This document shows positions 13,003 to 23,600 of a stretch of DNA of 64,000 nt, in pieces. Both the position numbers and the translations under genes were made by a program. The notes below the pieces were generated by a model. The model was not told the origin of the DNA and did no database searches. It worked only from the letters and a program-made list of their open reading frames with translations. The stretch is from Buxus sempervirens (Eukaryota > Streptophyta > Magnoliopsida > Buxales > Buxaceae): positions 35,075,892 to 35,139,891 of the forward strand of contig OX387190.1 in assembly GCA_947561395.2 (NCBI GenBank). The letters are read 5' to 3'. Within the stretch, counting starts at the first letter, position 1, and every line of letters begins with the position of its first letter.

Positions 13003-13720
13003 GAGTTCTTCTGAGGGACGTTTCTGTTGTTTTTGAAAATGGAAATTTAAGTTCAAAAGTAGGAATATCTGTAACCAAGGATTCATAAATAAGATTATAT
13101 ATTCAAATGATCCATTTGTGTGTCAACAGAAGTACAGGAAATTAAATTGTAAGTGCAAGGCTTCCATGAACCCGACAAAACAAATCAACAATGCTGCAAA
13201 GATTAAGGGACTGGGTAGTTCTGTGAAGCGGAAATTTTAAGGGATGGTTCTCTGATATAATTGGATCCAACCTTTCTTCAACAAATAGTATTTGGGAACT
13301 TTCAGGCCCATCAGATAGATGGTCTTTCACAAGCCGAAAATCTGCCAACTGACAGTAACATCACTAATGATGCAAACAGTTCCAAGCCCACAATCTTGGG
13401 AGGTGCCACCCGAAATATTGCCTCAAACAGCTGCAATTATACTGCAGTTGGTAGGTGAAGAAAGGAAAAATAGGTAGAGAAATAACGTTTCATGAATGGC
13501 CCCATATTCCACTACTGAATAAATTTATGACAACAGCTTTCAGATGTCTAAGACTATGAATATGTAAACAAGGTCCGTTTCAGTACTCCAACCAGAATGG
13601 AAACCAAATTTTAACTCAAACAGGCCACCGCTTTTGGATCCATCAACATCTCACAAGTGAGACATTCTGATACTATCATGAAAATTCCAATATCAGAATT
13701 TGCAAAAATAAAAACACTGT

Positions 13721-13845
13721 TCCAAATACTATAGTTTTCAAAAGTGTTTGATGCAGTACGATTTTAGAAAACATCAATTTGATCCAAATTCTATAGTTTT
13801 CAAAAGTGTGTGATGCAGTATGATTTAAGAAAACACCAATTTGGT
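13721..13845. repeat. Tandem duplication, period 62 bp
   Basis: The phrase ATAGTTTTCAAAAGTGT begins at 13731 and again at 13793. Flanking sequence also matches (TGATGCAGTA, AGAAAACA, CCAATTTG-like), giving two imperfect copies. Confidence 0.8.
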
Positions 13846-15445
13846 TCACATGTAAGAACTCACAAAATTCCCAGTTTTACTTTTACCATATGCACAAAAT
13901 GCCTATATATGACTGAAAGAGGAAAGCATCCCTTTCATACAAAGGACCAGCATTGGACTTCCTTTTTTCAGAATTATAGAAAAGTAAACAAACCAGCAAA
14001 AAATGTCTACAAGAACTAATCTCAAATGCTTAATACTAAATAGAACTATAATACAAGTTTCTATATCTGAGATATTACCTGGTTCAGAAGCTTGCATATC
14101 GGAAGATGCCATGGTCACAAGAATTTAAGCACGTGCTTGAATTATAATCTTGGACCTGTTCTTCTGAAGCCATATTAAAGAAACTCAGCAAGAGATGCAG
14201 AAAACACCTAAAGCCAGAGTACATAGTCAGTGGAATTGTATACAAATTTGAAACTATAATACATGAATGAGTGGAAAGGCAAAACAAGAGCAGAAAAAGG
14301 AAGAGTACAAAGGTGAAGCAAAGAAGTTAAAGACAGTGAAGAAACTAAGACTTCCAAACCAGAAAAGCAAAATAAATATAGCAACTCCCACCTTGTAGCA
14401 ATTTGCCATCCTCCAGTTTCCATGGGATTCTACCACTCTCGTCACACGAGTTAATTTAGATATCCATTTCAGACTTTCTCAGTGGCTTGACTATATTTTT
14501 TGAGTTAAATGGCCAAGAAATGAGGGAATTTGACCAGATAGCAACCAAAATTAATAAAATCCAAAAATGAACAAGGGTTAAAAATCATTCCATATTTGCA
14601 ATTGCTTCAAGGCCTTGAAGGATATATTCCCATGTAATTTTACTCCACTGCCACTAGCCCAAACAGATGCCAGCTTGCTAAAAAAGAATCAGCAGAGCCC
14701 ATCCTAAAAACAGGAAAAAATAATATACTATCAAGAGATGGATCATGGAAGTATGATTGGTTAGCTAGAAATGGAAGAAGTATCTTCCAGAATCTAAACG
14801 ATATAAGCTGCCAAGGAAAAGAGGAAACATGATATTTCCTTTAACTTATGCTTAGATGCTAAATTTTGATGGCAAATACCGCGAAAGGAAAATTCTGATA
14901 TCCAGCACAAGCAAAAGAAATATGGAGTTGATATGCTATAAAATAGAAGCAATTGGTCTTCAAATGTATCAAAGACATAAAGCTTACTCGCCAAGTCTGA
15001 CAGCTTGGAATTTATGGTGCTCAAAAAGGTTCTGCCAGTCAACTATGACAAGTCAAGGCCAATAAAACCTCTCAACAACTCCCGAAAGTAAAAAGCAGAG
15101 ACCTGTTATGTCTTATGATGAAAAGTTATCTGGTAAAGCTTTGAGAGTTAGCAGATCAGGTCCTTGTTGAAATCTCCAGAACAAGAAGATCATCTGCCAA
15201 AAATTTTATGATAAAAGAAGGAAAATAAGCCTACAAGTTTCAGAAAATACATTTCCTAAAGTTACAAAGATGTAACCATGTCAAAAAGAAAAACTGATCA
15301 CAATCTTACTCCAATAAAAATGAATTTGTCCCTTACATCAGTTGTCACTCAGGTAGGGTTTTAATTTTGGTTTTGGGGGATATTTTATGCACTTTGGAAG
15401 GAAAAATGACTGGAAAATTTCAATCTGACATAGTATTCTATTCCA

Positions 15446-15540
15446 GAAATTTTGGAAAAACTAGGAAGAATGTTAGCAGCCATTTTTGTAAAAACTAGGA
15501 AGAATGTGAGCAGCCATTTTGGAAAAACTAGGAAGAATCA
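15446..15540. repeat. Three tandem copies of a 33-34 bp unit
   Basis: CTAGGAAGAA occurs at 15461, 15495 and 15528, each time after AAAAA, with AGCAGCCATTTT between copies. A short minisatellite in non-coding DNA. Confidence 0.8.
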
Positions 15541-16670
15541 GCCGATATGTCCAAAAGATTTAAGAATCATGACAACCATTCTTGCAAAGGGAGATTTTCA
15601 AATGTTCAGAGAAGCACATTTTTGTTCTTATTAGTCTATTTTCATGCTTATGTTCTCCAATAAACTAAACCCATTATCTAACAAATTTCAAGAATCCATG
15701 TACACAAACCTGCACTCCGTGCCCCACAGACATTATATGTTAGACAATAGGAGTCAATTCACACATAGGTTGTATCTCACTCTAACATATTCCTTCGGCA
15801 GAGTTACCTTCCTTAATAAAGACCACATATCTGATCCATCACATGATTCTCTAGATAGAAGTTATGTGCAAGATGATTTTCTTTATACTCACTGTCACTA
15901 GAAGAAGGGGTGTGAAAAATCTGTTCAATTACTCTACAGAGAATAATAATAAGGAAAATCAGGATGGCAGCCTAAATGATATTAGCTCCCCAGAAGGATT
16001 AAGAGCCTAAGGCAAAGAAAACAGCATCTCAGTGCCCTCTATGATAATTTCAAGAAAATTTTTTACCAACATCATAATGAATTAAGCTTCAGACAATCAA
16101 ATTCTTTTCCGTCTTTGTTTATGGTTTGCCATTATCCATCAAAATCCTTCTGGGTTATATTCTACAAAACATAGATTATTCTGAGCAACAGATAATAAAA
16201 TGCAAGAGACCATTTCCTGTAAACAAAGTATAGTATAAGTAACTCCACTTACCTGTCAATTCTTAAAGGAAGTTTATGAAAAGCAGCCACTCTTTTTGAT
16301 AATGCTAATGTCACCAAACAATTTCAAAGTAAACAGACACGATACCCTCATACACACCAAGATAGCCACATATAAATTCAGTATAACAATCAAGTACCTA
16401 ATATCAAACACAACAATTACTTGTAAAGCATCAAAACTATATAAACATATGAAAATTCAAATGAAGATAACATCGATGGGACTTACCATGGTTTGGGAGA
16501 TACCAAAGGAAATATGTCAGAATAAACCCCCGATGGAGTCTTGAGCCCAAAACTGAAATTTTGCGCTAGAACGTTGAAATCATAGAAGCATCTGAGTTAT
16601 CATATGAACCCACCTTCCACTTCAATTTGTCACAAATCCAAACAGTAGAATGAAATGAAGAAGGAAGAAC

Positions 16671-18914
16671 CTATTTATCTGCATGAGTCTCACCCACAAG
16701 ACATTTCTCTATTGCCTCATCACAAAGCTCAAGGGTCAAGTCCATGTTTCCCTCATCAAAGCTCAAATCAATAAACATGTTATATATTTCTCTATCTGCA
16801 ACCAAGCCTTCTCTCCTCATTTCTTCAAATAGTTTCCTTGCCTCTATGAATTTTTTCTTCTTCAAAAGGCCCTTGATGAAAGCATTGTAGGAACTAACTC
16901 TGAGACTAAATCCATTCTCAACCATTTCACTGTGGAGGTAGGATGCCTCCTTCATATTCCTTGCTTTACTATGCCCCCTTATTAATATGTTGTAGGTGTT
17001 GCAGTCTGGCAACACCCCCAGAGCACACATCCTCCTATAAATTTCAGTGGCAGCCCGCATATTGTTTTCAATGCAGTATTGCTTCATAAGAGAATTATAT
17101 GTAGTGGTATTTGGCATTATACCTTTCTCTAACATCCAGCTCAGTAACCTCTTACCGTCTTCTAGCATGCCTGACACACAAAACCCATTCATCAACACAT
17201 TAAATGTAACAACTGTCGGTTCAAGCCCTTTATTTAGCATCTCACGAAGGAGCTCATGGGCATGAGCCATCTCCCTTGATTTACAGTAAGCATCGATTAA
17301 AGTAGTGTAAGTAATAGTATCTGGATGAAGCCCTGCCACCTCCATATCTTCCATCAGTTTAACTGCTTGCTCTATATTGCCTGCCTTGCATAAACCATTT
17401 ACAAGCGAGTTGTAAGTAAATATATTCAGCTCCAGACCCTTCCCACACATCTCATGAAGAAGTTCATTCGCCATTTCCACCTCTCCACGTTTACAGAGGC
17501 CATCGACCAATGCAGTGTAAGTAACAATATTTGGGGTCCGTCCCATCCGAACCATCTCATTGTGAAGAGCAAAAGCATCTTTCATCTTGCCCACCTTGCA
17601 ATAACCATCAATAAGTGTGGTATAAGTAACTTCGTCAGGTGCCAACCCCTTACTGAGCATCTCCCGGAAGAATATATCTGCTTCAATCATCTTTTCACTT
17701 TGACAGAGCCCACAAATCAAAGCGGTATACGTTACAGTATCAGGGACAAGTTGCCGGCTCCACATTTCATCAGATATCCTGTAAGCAGCTTGAAGATTAC
17801 CAAGCTTGCAGAAACCATCAATGAGACTTGTGTAGATCACATTATCTGGAACAATCCCAAGATTCAGCATCTCCCTCAGCATCCTCTCTGCTTCGATGAC
17901 CTTACCTTTTTTACACAGGAGATCAATTATGCTATTACAGGTAAATGAGTTGGGTTTCAAACCTTTAACGCCCATTGCACCTATGAGCTCCGAAGCGCAT
18001 CGAAATTCCCCAGCACGACAATACCCATCAACTAAAGTACTGAAACTTACAACATCAGGGTCACAGCCCTTCCACTCCATTTGGAGAAGAAGGGAGTGAG
18101 CTTCTTTTACTCTCTGTAATCTACAAACCGCATGTATTATAATATTATATGATGCAGTATTCCAACAAACACCCAATTCAGGAAACTCCCAAAAAATCCT
18201 CAATGCCATGCCCACACCATTGGAGGTCTTCGACAGACGAGAAAGTAAAAGGTTGCAGGAATCGACAGAAATAACCAACCCATAATTCAACATCTTATTG
18301 AAAAGCTTCCTTGCTTCTTCAAACAAACCATCTTCAACAAGGACTTGGAAGAAAATATCAAACACGAGGGGATCAGAACCCCAATCCTTATAAGTGTAGA
18401 TCAACCGTTCGACGAAATAACCGAAGGACGATCCCACGTCCAAATCGGGTTTCGCCCAGAAGTCGCGAATAAGTTCGTGAGCTGTCTTGGGATGCCTGGA
18501 AGCTACTGATATCTGAACCACAATACATCGGGCTTCTAGTGTTGGATCTCTACGCAGGCATGCCCAGTCAAAGAAATCCAGAACCATTCTAAAATCGTTC
18601 TTGATTTTCATAAGGACCCAGATGAGATGATCCGGTCTGAATTTGGACTCGAAGGGCTTTAAGACACGGCGGAGGGGCTCAGAACGGCGTTGCTTGATGG
18701 CAGTGGAGATGTGTTGAACGAGTTCGGAGTCTACAATAGTGGGTTTCTTTGGGGAGTAATCAGGAAAAGGCCTCGTACCAGAGAAATCCAGCGAGGAGAG
18801 GTTCTGCCTCAAACATCTAAATGAGAAGAAAATTGAGAAGCGACTTGGTGAAGAATAAGGTGAACATAAAACGTGAAAGTAACGAAGTCTGAAGGAAAAG
18901 GCATGCCTCTTCAT
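16671..18914 (-). CDS. P-class pentatricopeptide repeat protein, predicted mitochondrial
   Basis: Uninterrupted 747-codon ORF, ATG 18912-18914, stop TAG 16671-16673. PPR proteins bind organelle RNA one base per 35-residue repeat and direct its processing, stability or translation. From about residue 220 to the end there are roughly 15 repeats, thirteen of them contiguous and exactly 35 aa, each starting like TYTALI.G.C or TYNSLV.G.C. This makes it a pure P-class protein with no E, DYW, SMR or other catalytic C-terminal domain. The first 35 residues are rich in Arg, Ser and Phe with no acids, as in mitochondrial presequences. The order of domains and length recall the Arabidopsis At1g05670-type protein; that match is from memory. 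Antisense ORFs inside are shadows. An ORF of 117 codons ends 16 nt before the start on the same strand. Confidence 0.95.
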   Translation of the reverse strand: MKRHAFSFRLRYFHVLCSPYSSPSRFSIFFSFRCLRQNLSSLDFSGTRPFPDYSPKKPTIVDSELVQHISTAIKQRRSEPLRRVLKPFESKFRPDHLIWVLMKIKNDFRMVLDFFDWACLRRDPTLEARCIVVQISVASRHPKTAHELIRDFWAKPDLDVGSSFGYFVERLIYTYKDWGSDPLVFDIFFQVLVEDGLFEEARKLFNKMLNYGLVISVDSCNLLLSRLSKTSNGVGMALRIFWEFPELGVCWNTASYNIIIHAVCRLQRVKEAHSLLLQMEWKGCDPDVVSFSTLVDGYCRAGEFRCASELIGAMGVKGLKPNSFTCNSIIDLLCKKGKVIEAERMLREMLNLGIVPDNVIYTSLIDGFCKLGNLQAAYRISDEMWSRQLVPDTVTYTALICGLCQSEKMIEADIFFREMLSKGLAPDEVTYTTLIDGYCKVGKMKDAFALHNEMVRMGRTPNIVTYTALVDGLCKRGEVEMANELLHEMCGKGLELNIFTYNSLVNGLCKAGNIEQAVKLMEDMEVAGLHPDTITYTTLIDAYCKSREMAHAHELLREMLNKGLEPTVVTFNVLMNGFCVSGMLEDGKRLLSWMLEKGIMPNTTTYNSLMKQYCIENNMRAATEIYRRMCALGVLPDCNTYNILIRGHSKARNMKEASYLHSEMVENGFSLRVSSYNAFIKGLLKKKKFIEARKLFEEMRREGLVADREIYNMFIDLSFDEGNMDLTLELCDEAIEKCLVGETHADK

Positions 18915-18930
18915 TGCTGTGAGACAGCCA

Positions 18931-19284
18931 TCAAAAGGGAATGACTAAGAAGAGAGCAGCTGCAGCGGCTTCCCATGGCATGCAATACTCAATACTTCGA
19001 AAACTCGTAAAAAGAAAGAGCTGGGCTCTTCTTCTTTGATTAAACTGAGGCTTTGTTTTCAATCTTGGCTCTCTAGTGTTGTAAGAATTAAGGGGCTCTT
19101 TAAGAAACTGATGGAGATTATCGTGACCCCTGAAGCTGTAGAATCTCCTCCAGCCTCCAATTTCCTTGGAAATATATGCACTTCGAGCTACGCCATACAC
19201 CACCATTGAAAAACCAAGAAATCTAGCGTTATGTTCAAATCTTCGCTTATAACAAATCCCATTTCTATCCCCCGGGGTGTTCAT
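18931..19284 (-). other. Upstream ORF in front of the PPR gene
   Basis: ATG at 19282-19284 opens 117 codons (MNTPGDRNG...) and stops at 18931-18933, 16 nt before the PPR start codon. No domain recognised; composition is unremarkable. It could be a uORF if the PPR transcript starts above 19284, or simply open by chance in the promoter and leader. Confidence 0.3.
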
Positions 19285-19490
19285 TTTCCGGGTTGCTCCG
19301 GTAAGCATTTAGGCCCATTATTTGGAAACTATTTCAAATATTTCCCAAGTTTGTTCCAAAGCTTTCCAAATAGAGTTGAACCAAATCTAATATTGAGAAA
19401 CCCTTCGTATTGATTCTGAACAGACAAGTAATAAATCGAGTTGTTCAGGAACTGTTCGCTCAATCCCACAATATTTAAGTTTTTAGGACC

Positions 19491-19537
19491 GCCTAACGTG
19501 TAACCTTTTTTTTGGTAACGGCCTAACGTGTAACCTT
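19491..19537 (-). mobile_element. Tail-only LINE/poly(A) insertion with 17-bp target duplication
   Basis: GCCTAACGTGTAACCTT is present at 19491-19507 and, identical, at 19521-19537. Between them are 13 bp, TTTTTT then GGTAACG. On the minus strand this reads a few bases, then ACC, then A6, the same 3' end style as the larger LINE fragments in the window. Alternative: a simple 30-bp tandem duplication. Confidence 0.6.
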
Positions 19538-19615
19538 GAAATCTTAGCCTCGCAGCACAAGGCTTAATTACGGCATCCATAAAAGAAAAAGTTTAGATTA
19601 CAGAGTAACTTTTAA

Positions 19616-19983
19616 TTATCAGATATATCTTCTTCTTTTTTTGTGGGAAACAACTAACTACATTAATACTAAAATGGTTCTTACGAAAGGTCTACCTCTG
19701 GCGTCATCCAAGAGGTAAGACGAGAGAAAAGAAGGGGGCTTAACCCAACAACAAGAAAAAGAGTCTAGCGCAAAATTTGCGAAAGTATCAGCCACATGAT
19801 TGGCCTCTCGAAAAACATGAACAAAATAGACTGACTGAAAATATGAACATCTACTCTTTATCTCCTTCAAAATGCCACTGATTTACCAAGGATAGTTTTC
19901 AGAATCATTTGATAACAAGGAAATAATGCAGAGGGAGTCACCTTCCAAGAATGGTTTACGTTTAAATTTTTATCAGACATATC
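19616..19983 (-). mobile_element. 5'-truncated LINE with RNase H tail and target-site duplication
   Basis: About 340 bp (19630-19969) between two 14-bp repeats, TTATCAGATATATC (19616-19629) and TTATCAGACATATC (19970-19983), one mismatch. A T-rich run at 19630-19642 is the poly(A) tail on minus. The minus frame ending at 19658 contains VYFVHVFREANHVADTFANF, the conserved end of the RNase H-like domain found at the C-terminus of plant L1-type ORF2. The rest of the element is missing, as usual for abortive reverse transcription. Confidence 0.8.
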
Positions 19984-20615
19984 ACTCTTAAATTTTTATC
20001 CTAAGAATGGTTTACGTTTTATAATTAGTTGGTATTATTTAAATAATGCAAGTAAGCTTTTTTATCAACTTTTTTACACACATAATTGTTCCCTTTACTC
20101 AAAATAATCTTTTTTTTTTTCTCATAACATGTTTTTGTCATAACAAAACTTTCATCGCACTGTTTTGATATTAACTTTACCAAAATAGTTATTTTAACTT
20201 GAAAAGGCATTTATATATTAGGTATGAAAAAAAGGTCCCCGAAAAGCCCACTAAAAAAAAAGAAAAAGAAAAGTATTTTTCTTCTTACCAAAGGAGTCAA
20301 TGCAGAAGGTAATTAAATTCAATATACAATCGCGTATAACTTCCCAAGACTTTTACTGATATATTAAACCATATTTTGATGAAAAATATTTTACACAGAT
20401 AAAATTCAAAATTAATCCCATTACTTACACCCCCAAAATAAAGTCTTTATACAAAAATATGCTAAATCGAACGATATAATTGCCCGTTTTGATGATAAAT
20501 AAGCATATGTCATATGACTGTCGCCAAAAACACAGTGCCCATCAATCGTTCTCTTCTTGGCATGGAAGGAACACAGAGAATAAAGAGGACATATGCCTTA
20601 CATTTCTGCTGCAGC

Positions 20616-23600
20616 TCAATCATAATTTCTAGAAATAACCTGCAAGTCAAGACACCCTCTTGATTCAAACAAAGGTACAAATAAAAGGAAGACCTAATAG
20701 AGTCAAGAGTGCAGTCACGCACTCCCATATTTGCAGAGAAATGTAGAAAGACACGATGCAATCAGCTAACCAAGGTCGCATGCCAAAATTCCATGGGCCA
20801 CCTATTTGAGATGTAAAGACCTAAAAATATGGATAATCTAAAACATCCTAATCATCCAAAAAAATCACATTTTATTGGATGGAAGGAAAGGTTAAGTAAA
20901 AGGTCGTCCACACAGTTATAGACAGCCTGGAAAGAGTTCAAATGGTTTGCATAGTTAGGTAACATGAAATGCTTGCAATATGGGTATTGCCACTTGAGGA
21001 CACATCTTCTAGACCAACTTGATGCAACAACCAATGGATCCATCATTTGATGTTATAAATAATAACTCCCCATAAATCCATGTGTTCAACTCATTCCAAG
21101 TCACCTTCACAAGCATGGAGTTGTTACCCCTTTACCAGAAGCATCTTCAAGACAATTGACCGACGAGGAAATACTTACGAAATGTAAACTTAAAGAAATA
21201 TAGATCAAGAGGATAAAAGGTAAAACTTGCCTCAGATATTAGTGGCTTGGCATGCTCCTCCCACTCTGTATCCCATCTTGCAGAAGACCCTGTTTCCAGT
21301 GCACCATTCCTCAGTGATTTCAGAGCATCACATTCAGAAGGGAATCCCTTAAAGAGCATCTGCATGGACTCACCCATGGTAAACTTATTAAGCAGTAATA
21401 AAATATGTCTACAGTTCTAGAATTCTATTTCCTGGAACTTCCAACTTCTAACTTTATCCATAAGCTTTTACATGAAATACTAGAATGAAATTTATCTCAA
21501 CACATCTATCAAAATTTTCCTACAACAAAGATGCAATTCACTGTGCAAAAACATCATTTCAAAGCTTGAATAATACATCAATCAAAATTTTCCTAGAATA
21601 AAGATGCAATGCTCCTTGCAAAACTGGCATTTTAAACCTTGGATAATTCATTTCAGAAACACATTAATCGATAACATTGGCTTGCCATTCTATACATGGC
21701 TCTAAATATTCCCAGACACTAATAAATACTCACCTAAAATTTTCCATTTTGAAGGAAACATTCCCTTAGAAAAAATTTTTACTTAGTGATGGTAAAAGCC
21801 TTGGGTTACCATCATTAAACATGTGTTCAAATCCAAACACAGACACCTTGAACAAAAAATACCAAAGGTCAGAACCGTTGCCAGTCCATCCCTTGTATGA
21901 CCCAAATTTAGAGGGACGTACACTGAGTTATGATCCTTTTGCTAATATGTCCTTTAAATTCAAATTTTCCATATAAATATTTTCAAGAAAAACCACTGGT
22001 TTGTGTTTTAGAAGAAAATAATATGAAAAACCCTGTTCTGTAGTGAGAACTTTCTTTGACATTCAAAATCTTAGTACACATGGGAAAGATAATCCACATG
22101 AAATTAGGCACACCCCAACCATCTGAACTCCTAAACTTGGTAAAGTATAAAAATGCAACACCACCCTGAAGTTGACTTCAAGCCTGGAATCAGCCACTGA
22201 ATTTTGGCATATCATACTATGTTATTTTTTGGAAAGTAAGTATGTATTTGAGTATGGCATATCATACTAAATTTTCCAGTATTATTTAACATAAACCACA
22301 GGAAAAGCAATACTGGAATGTTGGTACCTAATCAAATGAAAATTTGAAGAAATCTTTGCTACTGAAAGATAATAATTGATAGAGGAAGAATGTAAATGAA
22401 AAATATGAAACTTCATCAAATGGACACAGCTGCAAATCATGATAGAATAGATATCAATATACGGATAGAAAAGGAGGGAGAGATGATTGGAAATAGGGCA
22501 TAGGAGGTTATGCAAAGGACATTGGCCACCATGAAGATGTGAACAAAAAAAAAGGCTATGCTTGTAATAATAAATACACCAAAAAAGGATAGAGAACATT
22601 CGTAAATGGGAATTTATGAGAAAAATTCATAAATGATATCAGCATTATCAGCTTAAACAAACATACCAGAAGTTCATCAGCTAGCTCAGAAGATGATGAA
22701 AAGAGGAGACCGTTTCTTTCAACTTTTACCAGCTCGTTGATGCTTCCATTCAATAAAATCAAAAGATAATTACTGAAGATACAAAATGGGATAGCACACT
22801 AAATCTAAAGCATTGCATCCCATACAAAAGTGATGGAGAATATGCAAAGAAGGAGTTTACCATGAGAAGGACACAGCACAAACAGGTAGTCCACATCCAA
22901 ACATATCCACAACCTGAAGTGAGAAATTATTACAGACATTGAACATAATTTGGTTTTCATGAAATGAGAAATTACATAAGTTTTTAATAATATTTCATGA
23001 TTAATCTCTGAGCATCCATAATTTTTGAAGATAACCACTCATTTGATGCAAATGAATAAAACTCAGCAACAGGTTACTTTAAAGTTACATGTTCAAAAAT
23101 CGAAGAATTATAGGCAGTACTCTAAAAGACTGTTCATATCCTGAGAGTTCAGAGATTGGTCTTCAAAATCCATTCAAGTCCCAATTAAATAAATAAATAA
23201 GCAGGCAACTGCTCATATTGACAAACCATAAACTTAATTTACAAGTACCAATAACCAAATTATTCTGAAATCATAGGTGTATTGAGAAATAGTTACATTG
23301 TTTGTGCCACTTCTCAGTTTGTTAGTGAAGGCTATTCTAGTGGCACTTAAGTATGACCCATAATATTGGAATATCAACTTGATAGATGGAAACTCATCAA
23401 ATATTCCAGGTCATTTAGACATTCCAGGCTCTTATTCCTTTTTTTTTTTTGGGTTGCTTATTTTGCTTCTGAGCTTCTTTTTTCCCCCCAGTATAATTCA
23501 GACTGCAGGATTTGTAACCACTTTATTGTTACGAAAATTGATTCTCATCTTTGATCCAATCCTACATATACTCACCCCACCCAAAATATGCATGCACAAG

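Larger units (their letters stand above)
13003..16670. other. Long stretch without an assignable gene (possible spliced 3' UTR of the PPR gene)
   Basis: Read on the minus strand, this 3.7-kb stretch has several splice-like sites. They include donors CAG|GTAA near 14079, ACAG|GTAAG near 16253 and ATG|GTAAGT near 16487, and an acceptor TGTCAG near 13349. A 65-codon open segment ends at 13142. PPR genes often have introns in the 3' UTR, so a spliced 3' UTR running to about 13142 is one explanation; an unrelated small gene is another. I could not join the segments into a recognisable protein. Confidence 0.35.
18915..20615. other. Spacer between the PPR and ALG1 genes
   Basis: Holds the PPR leader and promoter, a 13-bp tail-only retro-insertion (19508-19520) and a truncated LINE (19630-19969). 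A 17-bp direct repeat (AAGAATGGTTTACGTTT at 19947-19963 and 20003-20019) lies there, then AT-rich DNA up to the ALG1 3' end. No further gene seen. Confidence 0.6.

Noticed and set aside
17454..17948. 164-codon plus-strand ORF
   Set aside because: Antisense shadow of the repetitive PPR coding sequence.
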